Shown here piece by piece: positions 1 through 5,344 of a stretch of DNA of 6,967 nt. Made by a program: the position numbers and the translations under genes. The DNA is taken from assembly GCA_003694965.1 (NCBI GenBank), contig RFJG01000060.1, positions 1-6,967 of the forward strand, given 5' to 3'. The notes beneath the pieces were generated by a model. It was not told where the DNA came from and ran no database searches. It saw only the letters and a list, made by a program, of their open reading frames with translations. Numbering within the stretch: the first letter of the stretch is position 1; every line of letters starts with the position of its first letter. The stretch comes from Methanobacteriota archaeon. Its GTDB lineage: Archaea; Micrarchaeota; Micrarchaeia; Anstonellales; J096.

Positions 1-1063
1 CTATTGCCTTCATTTTACCGTCTATGCCTCTCTTCCCAAACCCGCCAGGGATTATTACTCCGTCATAGCCTCTAAGCTTATCTTCTGTTATGTCTTCTGC
101 ATCTATGAATTCAACAATTGGCACGGCATTGCTCTCAGTCCCTGCGTGGACTAGCGCTTCCCTCAGCGATGCATAAGAATCAACTTGCTTAACATACTTT
201 CCAACAACCCCTATCTTTACTTCCTTCCCTCTATTTATCCTGCTTGCCCTTTCTTTCCAAGCCTGTAGTTGTGGTTTCACATCTATTTTGAGATGTCTAG
301 CTAGTGCATTATGAAGTCCTTCTTTTTCTAGGAATAAGGGCAATTCGTAGACATTCCCAACTTCCAAGTCGTTGAATACATCGCGCTCTTCCACATTGCA
401 GTAGGATGCGATCTTCTTCTTAGTCTCTATGTCCATTTCCTTGTTTGTCCTCGCTATGATGATGTGAGGCGTTATCCCCATCCTCAGGAGGATCTTGTTA
501 GCTTGTTGCGTTGGCTTTGTCTTGAGCTCTCCATAAAGGTCTGGCAAGTGCGTTAATTGTATGAACAGGACATCATCTTTTCTTGATAGTTGTCTCAGCG
601 CTTCTATGAAATAGCTGTTCTCTATGTCGCCAACAGTTCCTCCCACCTCTATCAACGAGATGTCGCTGTTGGAGGCGTTCCTCCTTATGTGCTCTATTAT
701 GTAGTCCGTAACATGTGGAATGAACTGCACATCCCTGCCCAAGTAGTCTCCTTTTCTTTCCTTCCTTATTATGGAAGAGAATATTTTCCCTCCTGTCAAG
801 GAGCTATTTCCATCAAGAGAGATGTCTAGGAATCTCTCATATGTGCCAAAATCAACATCAACCTCGCTCCCATCACTGAGGACAAAGACCTCCCCGTGCC
901 TAAACGGGTTCATAGTTCCGCAATCCACATTCAAGTAGCCGTCGAATTTCAACATAGAAACAGTGTAGGAGGAGCTTTTGAGCATCTTTCCGATGGAGGC
1001 AGAGAGAACTCCCTTGCCCAATCCAGACATAATTGAGCCAAGTATTGCGATGTATTTTGGCAT
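1..1063 (-). CDS. pyrG: CTP synthase, N-terminal part (cut by left edge)
   Basis: ATP-dependent amination of UTP to CTP with glutamine as nitrogen donor; cytosolic, last step of de novo CTP synthesis. I translated 354 codons by hand from the ATG at 1063; full-length enzymes have about 530-550. The synthetase domain covers roughly residues 1-265. It shows the P-loop-like SGLGKG (K17), HGEVF (H56), the Mg-binding acids D71 and E139 (in EVGGTVGDIE), and the UTP-binding KTKPTQ (181-186). A class I glutaminase domain begins near 283 (IGVVGKY) and reaches the oxyanion-loop motif PGGFG (339-343). The catalytic Cys lies beyond the edge. Several usually invariant spots differ: GSIMSG for GGVVSG, FDGYLNVDCGTM where the family has DPYLNVDPGTM, and FGTYERF for LGHYERF. 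Identity is certain; the frame is intact, so I do not read it as a pseudogene. It diverges from the tyrA-pheA fusion gene. Confidence 0.96.
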   Translation of the reverse strand, partial: MPKYIAILGSIMSGLGKGVLSASIGKMLKSSSYTVSMLKFDGYLNVDCGTMNPFRHGEVFVLSDGSEVDVDFGTYERFLDISLDGNSSLTGGKIFSSIIRKERKGDYLGRDVQFIPHVTDYIIEHIRRNASNSDISLIEVGGTVGDIENSYFIEALRQLSRKDDVLFIQLTHLPDLYGELKTKPTQQANKILLRMGITPHIIIARTNKEMDIETKKKIASYCNVEERDVFNDLEVGNVYELPLFLEKEGLHNALARHLKIDVKPQLQAWKERASRINRGKEVKIGVVGKYVKQVDSYASLREALVHAGTESNAVPIVEFIDAEDITEDKLRGYDGVIIPGGFGKRGIDGKMKAI

Positions 1064-1084
1064 ATTCCTATTGAAAGGGAAACC

Positions 1085-1095
1085 ATTAAATTAAT
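1085..1095 (-). promoter_or_regulatory. Putative TATA box of pyrG
   Basis: ATTAAATTAAT, an AT-rich near-palindrome centred 27 bases upstream of the pyrG ATG at 1063. No Shine-Dalgarno sequence lies before that ATG. The spacing is what a leaderless archaeal transcript needs, with transcription starting at or next to the start codon. The assignment rests on position and composition only. Confidence 0.5.
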
Positions 1096-1122
1096 GACTT
1101 AGTTGCTTTTTTATTCCTACTC

Positions 1123-1134
1123 TTATAATATAAA
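1123..1134 (+). promoter_or_regulatory. Putative TATA box of the tyrA-pheA fusion gene
   Basis: TTATAATATAAA centred about 30 bases before the ATG at 1159. The sequence between it and the ATG is pyrimidine-rich and has no Shine-Dalgarno motif, so a leaderless or near-leaderless message is likely. I see no clear repeat or attenuator-like structure in the 95-base divergent spacer that would show control by aromatic amino acids. Confidence 0.6.
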
Positions 1135-1158
1135 GTTTTCCTTCTATATGCTTTTTTT

Positions 1159-2838
1159 ATGGAGCGCATTCTTATTGTTGGAGGAGCTGGGAAATTTGGC
1201 ACATACTACACAAGGCTCATGAAAAAGCTAGGCTATGATGTTTCCATCATCTCCTACTCTTCTGAGCACACAAAATCCTCTGCACAGCATTTAGGAGTAT
1301 CCTATATAACATCTCCTGAGGAGGCATCTTCATTTGATACTGTTGTGTTCTCAACGCCTTTAGATAAGACACCAGAGATTATTAAGGAATATGAACCGTA
1401 TCTCAAGGAAGGTACCTTTGTCTTTGACCTCTGTAGCGTGAAAACACAAGTTGTCCCGGTCTTAAAAAACTTGAAACAAGGCATTGAAGTTGCTTCCATA
1501 CATCCAATGCACGGTCCCGGCATAAAATCTCTGAGGAATATCAACATGCTGGCTATTCCAATAAGGCCATCCTCCAACTATGAAGAGCTAAAGGAGGTTA
1601 TGACAAAGAGGGGAGCGATATGGACAGAAACAGATGCCAACAAGCACGATGAGCTAATGGCATATCTCCAAGCATTCGTGCATTTCTATGCCTTGTGCGG
1701 AGCAACATTTTTCCAGAAATTAAACATTGTTGAGCTTATGGATTTCGCTTCTACTAATTTTGAGTTAGTTTATCATACAGCAAGCAGGATAGTGTCGCAG
1801 AATCCAGAACTCTATTCTCAATTGCAGGAGCTCAACCCCTATGCCAACAAGGTTAGGGAGGACTTTGCTTCTCTTGTCAATTCCTTGAAAGACAGTCCAA
1901 GAAAAGCTTTCTTCGATGCCTACGACGCTGTTCCCAACAAGCAGAAGATACTAAACACGACGAACTTAATGATAAATACTCTCGTAGACAACATATCAAC
2001 GACAATAGCTGCCCTTGGCCCAGAGGGGACATTCTCCGAGCTCGTGGCTGACTATGTATTGAGATACATAAGGGGCCATCCTAAGAAGAAATTCTACCCC
2101 AACTTACTCTCCATATTCAAGTCTGATGCCGATGTCCTCGTCGTTCCTGTTGAGAACACTGTTGGCGGCACTGTGATGGATGCTATGGATTTTATCCTCA
2201 ACAACCCCCGCAACATCTTCTTGGAGGTAATACTGCCCGTGCACCAGAGCCTCGTTTCCTTACCAGGAGAGACTGAAATAAAAAGGATATACTCTCATCC
2301 ACAGGCGTTGGCTCAATGCAGCACATACATAAAGAAGAATTTTCCAGAGGCTCAGACAATAACCACTAAGAGCACATCAGAGGCTATAGAACTACTCGCT
2401 AAAAAGAAGTTAAGAAACACGGCAGCGATAGGTAGGGGAGATTATGCCAAGAGCCTTGGCTTACAGATAATAGAGCCAAAGGCAGAGCAGATAAAGAACA
2501 ATAGGACGAGGTTCTGGCTTCTTGGCAACCCTTCTCTGAGGGATATAGAGTCTAGTAAGTGGAAAACGAGCATAATTGTGTGGGGCAATGTTGACAGGCC
2601 CGGCCTCTTGAGAGATGTGTTAGACATATTCGCGAAGAACTCCATTAACCTTACGAGGATAGAGTCGAGGCCTTCAAGGACGCGGTTAGGGGCTTACAAG
2701 TTCTTCCTGGATTTCGAGGCAAAATCAAGAGAAGAGGATGTTATGAAGTTGGAGGAAAGTCTCAATGGAGAAGTGACATTCAAGCTGCTCGGTTCCTACC
2801 CTGTCATAGAGTTGAAGGAAAGCGATTTAGGGATATAA
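1159..2838 (+). CDS. tyrA-pheA: Fused prephenate dehydrogenase / prephenate dehydratase with ACT domain
   Basis: 559 residues that turn prephenate into both 4-hydroxyphenylpyruvate (Tyr branch) and phenylpyruvate (Phe branch). TyrA, about 1-275: Rossmann loop GGAGKFG (8-14), DLCSVK (90-95), HPMHGP with the likely catalytic His115, and the helical part MAYLQAFVHF (167-176). The end of the second beta strand (SIISYSS) has no acidic residue, so NADP could be the cofactor (inference). PheA, about 283-456: ALGPEGTFSE, VPVEN (329-333), SHPQALAQC (379-387), and TRF (450-452) with the dehydratase Thr450. ACT, about 469-548: DRPGLL (479-484) and ESRP (502-505), the phenylalanine-binding signature, so feedback inhibition by Phe is expected. 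Only some 10-20 residues join TyrA to PheA, too few for an AroQ mutase domain. Archaeoglobus is known to have a TyrA-AroQ-PheA fusion; this one lacks the middle part. The separate mutase gene 44 bases downstream fills the gap. Confidence 0.95.
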   Translation: MERILIVGGAGKFGTYYTRLMKKLGYDVSIISYSSEHTKSSAQHLGVSYITSPEEASSFDTVVFSTPLDKTPEIIKEYEPYLKEGTFVFDLCSVKTQVVPVLKNLKQGIEVASIHPMHGPGIKSLRNINMLAIPIRPSSNYEELKEVMTKRGAIWTETDANKHDELMAYLQAFVHFYALCGATFFQKLNIVELMDFASTNFELVYHTASRIVSQNPELYSQLQELNPYANKVREDFASLVNSLKDSPRKAFFDAYDAVPNKQKILNTTNLMINTLVDNISTTIAALGPEGTFSELVADYVLRYIRGHPKKKFYPNLLSIFKSDADVLVVPVENTVGGTVMDAMDFILNNPRNIFLEVILPVHQSLVSLPGETEIKRIYSHPQALAQCSTYIKKNFPEAQTITTKSTSEAIELLAKKKLRNTAAIGRGDYAKSLGLQIIEPKAEQIKNNRTRFWLLGNPSLRDIESSKWKTSIIVWGNVDRPGLLRDVLDIFAKNSINLTRIESRPSRTRLGAYKFFLDFEAKSREEDVMKLEESLNGEVTFKLLGSYPVIELKESDLGI

Positions 2839-2852
2839 AATAACTAGCCCTC

Positions 2853-2863
2853 TATTTAAATAA
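2853..2863 (+). promoter_or_regulatory. Putative TATA box of the chorismate mutase gene
   Basis: TATTTAAATAA, centred 26 bases before the ATG at 2883, inside the 44-base gap after the tyrA-pheA stop. The spacing matches the other starts in the window and no Shine-Dalgarno motif is present. The mutase may therefore have its own leaderless message even though it follows the fusion gene closely on the same strand; read-through from upstream is also possible. Confidence 0.55.
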
Positions 2864-2882
2864 CCCTTTCCTATCTTATTTT

Positions 2883-3572
2883 ATGGAGTTGGAACTTGCT
2901 AAAATAAGGGAGAGGCTGGATAGGGCTGCTGACAGGCTTATGTTAAGGTTAAGGGATAGGACATACTTTCCCCAGAATCTAAGAGTATATGAGAAGGATG
3001 GCATAGAGATAAGAGGGAAAGAAGGAGTGTCTTTTGCGGAGTACGCATTGGAGGAGCTGGAAAAGTTCCATGCCAAGCTCGGCCGCTTTAGGTATAAAGA
3101 CCAAGTGCCTTTGATTTACAAACCAACTAAGGATGAATGCCCAGTTGAGAGAGACATCCCAGAAGAGCCCATATGGGACATACACATAGAGCTGAAAGAC
3201 AAGCTTTTCCCCACCTATGTGGAGCTAATAAAGACGATATGTAATGAGGGGGATGATCCAACGACGTATGGGGAGACTGTCTACTGCGATGCTGATGTCC
3301 TCTATCTCCTAGCTGACAGGATACAAGTTGGCCGCTATGTTGCGGAAGCCAAGCTCAGGGAAGATCCCTCTATAGCGGACATAGTCAATAACACAGATGA
3401 GCTTAGGGCAAGACTTACTAGGAAGGACAGGGAAAAAGTTGTCATACAAAAAGGAGAGGATTTGGCTGAGAGATATGGATTAACGAGGGAGCTCGGAGCT
3501 AAGCTTTTCAGGACAATAATAGACCTAACACTTGGCTTGGAGGTTGATTACCTAAAGAAGAGGGCCGTCTGA
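2883..3572 (+). CDS. aroQ: Chorismate mutase, eukaryotic (yeast/plant ARO7) type
   Basis: 229 residues; converts chorismate to prephenate. The protein aligns end to end with yeast Aro7 (256 residues, recalled from memory) and plant chorismate mutases, not with the ~90-residue prokaryotic AroQ domain. Similar blocks: the N-terminal KIRERLDRAADRL; residues 46-70 (GVSFAEYALEELEKFHAKLGRF); GDDPTTYGE (123-131); DRIQVGRYVAEAK (145-157); and EVDYLKKR near the end. Yeast active-site residues R16, R157, K168, E198, T242 and E246 map to R9, R146, K157, E184, T216 and E220. Yeast N194 maps to R180 on my ungapped alignment. In the yeast effector site, R76 and G141 are kept (R68, G130), but R75, S142 and T145 become G67, E131 and Y134, so the Trp/Tyr control known from yeast may be lost or altered. 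The shorter length reflects a reduced middle loop region. It supplies the activity missing from the upstream fusion. Its last 21 bases overlap ksgA, which converges on it. Confidence 0.9.
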   Translation: MELELAKIRERLDRAADRLMLRLRDRTYFPQNLRVYEKDGIEIRGKEGVSFAEYALEELEKFHAKLGRFRYKDQVPLIYKPTKDECPVERDIPEEPIWDIHIELKDKLFPTYVELIKTICNEGDDPTTYGETVYCDADVLYLLADRIQVGRYVAEAKLREDPSIADIVNNTDELRARLTRKDREKVVIQKGEDLAERYGLTRELGAKLFRTIIDLTLGLEVDYLKKRAV

Positions 3573-4238
3573 TTTTTTACATAGCTCTCTTATCTCCTCT
3601 ATTGAGAGCTGCCAAGGCCTTTTCTCCCCTATGCTGGACGGACTTTCAACGATATTCCTAACTTTCTTGTTTTTTTGGGAAAAGAGCCTCCTTATTAGTT
3701 CTTCACATCCTTCCAACCTTCTCTTTTTCTTTTCCAGTCTTATGACACAGCTCTCAACCTTTGGAGCTGGCCTAAATGAGCTTGCCTTGAGGCAGAACAA
3801 CTTCTCTATGTGGTAGCTGTCTTGACTGTTGACGCTCAGCCTGCCGTAGCTTTTTGTTCCAGCCTTTGCGAGCATTTTTTCAACAAATTCTTTTTGGAGC
3901 ATCACTACTGCTTTTTCAAAATCCCAATCATAGAGCCTAAATACTATCGCTGATGATATATAGTAAGGCAGGTTACCAACAATGACATCAACCTTGAACG
4001 GCTCAACATCTAAGAAATCCTTCTCAATTACCTCTGCTTGTGGGAACTTTTCCTTGAGCTTAGCAGCTAGCTCCTTGTCAAGCTCTATTATGTAGAGTTT
4101 CTCTACTCTAGTGTAGAGGTGCTTCGTAAGTGCTCCTCTTCCTCCCCCTATCTCTAGGCAGCTACCATAAGCCTCGCCCGCTATTTTTCTGGCAGCCCCA
4201 TCATTTATGAGGAAGTGCTGCCCAAGTCTTTTTCCCAT
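3552..4238 (-). CDS. ksgA: 16S rRNA (adenine-N6,N6)-dimethyltransferase KsgA/RsmA/Dim1
   Basis: Uses S-adenosylmethionine to dimethylate two adjacent adenines in the loop of helix 45 of small-subunit rRNA; also a late ribosome-assembly checkpoint. Visible motifs, numbered from the ATG at 4238 (228 residues): GQHFL (6-10), SAM-binding EIGGGRG (29-35; the family usually has EIGPGxG), ELD (52-54) for the ribose, D74, the catalytic NLPYY (89-93), FRPAPKVES (155-163) and FSQKNKKVRN (186-195). The C-terminal helical domain is short, as the family is usually about 260-280 residues. Start choice: an in-frame GTG at 4259 would give 235 residues, but it lies only about 10 bases from the TATA-like element. 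The ATG at 4238 sits at leaderless spacing and leads straight into the conserved KRLGQHFL. The gene converges on the mutase gene (21-base overlap) and diverges from tyrS. Confidence 0.95.
   Translation of the reverse strand: MGKRLGQHFLINDGAARKIAGEAYGSCLEIGGGRGALTKHLYTRVEKLYIIELDKELAAKLKEKFPQAEVIEKDFLDVEPFKVDVIVGNLPYYISSAIVFRLYDWDFEKAVVMLQKEFVEKMLAKAGTKSYGRLSVNSQDSYHIEKLFCLKASSFRPAPKVESCVIRLEKKKRRLEGCEELIRRLFSQKNKKVRNIVESPSSIGEKRPWQLSIEEIRELCKKSDGPLL
3573..3578 (+). terminator. Possible T-tract terminator of the chorismate mutase gene
   Basis: A run of six T directly after the TGA at 3570-3572. Archaeal RNA polymerase often stops at such tracts without a hairpin. The tract lies inside the 3' end of the oppositely oriented ksgA, where it encodes Lys-Asn, so it may simply be coding sequence. 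Confidence 0.3.
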
Positions 4239-4264
4239 ATCTTCACTAATCTTTGCCACGCAAC

Positions 4265-4273
4265 AATATAAAA
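4265..4273. promoter_or_regulatory. Single TATA-like element shared by ksgA and tyrS
   Basis: AATATAAAA on the plus strand, TTTTATATT on the minus strand. It is centred about 26 bases before the tyrS ATG (4295) and about 31 before the ksgA ATG (4238). Only 56 bases separate the two starts and I see no second AT-rich candidate, so one element probably directs TATA-binding protein for both leaderless messages. Confidence 0.55.
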
Positions 4274-4294
4274 CTTTCTCACGAAAATCTCGCT

Positions 4295-5344
4295 ATGGAT
4301 ATAGAAAGAAAGATTGAGCTTGTTGCGAAGAGGCCAACAGAAGAGGTCGTTACTGTTGAGAGGTTAAGGGAGTTGTTTGAGACTGTGGAGAGACCAAAGC
4401 ACTACCTAGGTTTTGAGATAAGCGGGTTTGCGCACATAGGTTATCTTTCCCTGGCTATCAAGATAAGGGACTTTATGGAGGCTGGCATAAGGCCGACATT
4501 ATTCTTTGCCGACTACCATAGTTGGATAAACAAGAAGCTTGGAGGAGACATAGAGCTCATAAGGAGGGTAGCCTTAGGATATTTCAAGCACGTATTCGTG
4601 GCTATGGGCATAGAAGAGGAGAAGGCAGAGTTTATCTTAGCGAGTTCCATATATGACAAGGATTATTGGAAGAGAGCATTGGAGATAGCCAATAACACAA
4701 CCCTATCCAGGGTTATGCGCTCCATAACAATAATGGGAAGGAAGGAGAGCATGAACATACCCTCAAGCTTCATATTCTACCCCATTATGCAGGCAGCGGA
4801 CATATTTGAGCTTGATGTTGACATAGCGCACGCGGGAATGGACCAGAGGAAAGTGCACATGCTCGCCATAGATGTGGCAGACAAGTTAGCTCTCAAGAAG
4901 CCCGTAGCTGTCCATAACCACCTCATACCTTCTTTGCAAGGAATGGACAGGATGAACCCCGAAGAAACAAAGATGAGCAAGAGCAAGCCAGATAGCGCAC
5001 TCTTCCTACACGAGAGCGAGGAGGAGATAAGGAGGAAAGTGAAGAAGGCATACTGCCCAGAGGGAGTTGTTGACAACAACCCCGTCATAGATGTTGTTGA
5101 ATGGCTCATACTTAGGAACGATGATGATGTCCTCAACATAGAGAGGCCAGACAAGTTTGGGGGCAACCTCACACTAACACTCAATGAGCTTAAAGAAACA
5201 TACTCCCAAAAGAAACTCCACCCCCTTGACCTCAAGAATGCTGTCGCTGATTGGTTTGTGGAAACCCTTAAACCAGTTAGGAGCTACTTTGAGAGGCATA
5301 GGGAGTTGATAGAAGAGATGGAGAGAGCTCGCATAACCCGTTAG
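4295..5344 (+). CDS. tyrS: Tyrosyl-tRNA synthetase, archaeal type
   Basis: 349 residues; class I synthetase that activates tyrosine with ATP and charges tRNA-Tyr in the cytosol. It is collinear with the Methanocaldococcus jannaschii enzyme (recalled from memory). Tyr-pocket residues Y32, Y151, Q155, D158 and Q173 of that enzyme map to Y37, Y162, Q166, D169 and Q184. The HIGH box reads HIGY (47-50) and the KMSKS loop is exact (226-230). D312 in HPLDLKNAV matches the residue (D286) that reads anticodon base G34. Blocks GFEISG, FADYHSW, YPIMQAADI, GMDQRK and KAYCPEGVV are typical. An in-frame TTG at 4253 would add 14 residues that look unlike the family and would run across the TATA element, so the ATG at 4295 is preferred. 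The 3' end overlaps the DUF763 gene by 4 bases. Confidence 0.95.
   Translation: MDIERKIELVAKRPTEEVVTVERLRELFETVERPKHYLGFEISGFAHIGYLSLAIKIRDFMEAGIRPTLFFADYHSWINKKLGGDIELIRRVALGYFKHVFVAMGIEEEKAEFILASSIYDKDYWKRALEIANNTTLSRVMRSITIMGRKESMNIPSSFIFYPIMQAADIFELDVDIAHAGMDQRKVHMLAIDVADKLALKKPVAVHNHLIPSLQGMDRMNPEETKMSKSKPDSALFLHESEEEIRRKVKKAYCPEGVVDNNPVIDVVEWLILRNDDDVLNIERPDKFGGNLTLTLNELKETYSQKKLHPLDLKNAVADWFVETLKPVRSYFERHRELIEEMERARITR

Noticed and set aside
590..829. Plus-strand open frame of 79 codons
   Set aside because: It is antisense to well-conserved CTP synthase sequence on the minus strand, and its translation has no recognisable domain.
1..1063. CTP synthase as a decaying pseudogene
   Set aside because: Despite unusual substitutions, the frame is intact over 354 codons and the catalytic Lys, Asp and Glu residues are kept.
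1759..2007. Hidden chorismate mutase domain between TyrA and PheA
   Set aside because: The residues up to about 275 belong to the helical dehydrogenase domain, and the remaining linker is far too short for an 80-90 residue AroQ domain.
4239..4259. GTG start extending ksgA by 7 residues
   Set aside because: It lies too close to the TATA-like element, and the conserved region begins just after the ATG at 4238. The choice is likely but not proven.
4253..4294. TTG start extending tyrS by 14 residues
   Set aside because: The extension does not resemble the family N terminus and would cross the likely TATA element; ATG 4295 fits the leaderless spacing.
4777..5235. Minus-strand open frame of 152 codons
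   Set aside because: It is a Ser/Leu-rich antisense shadow of tyrosyl-tRNA synthetase with no domain signal.
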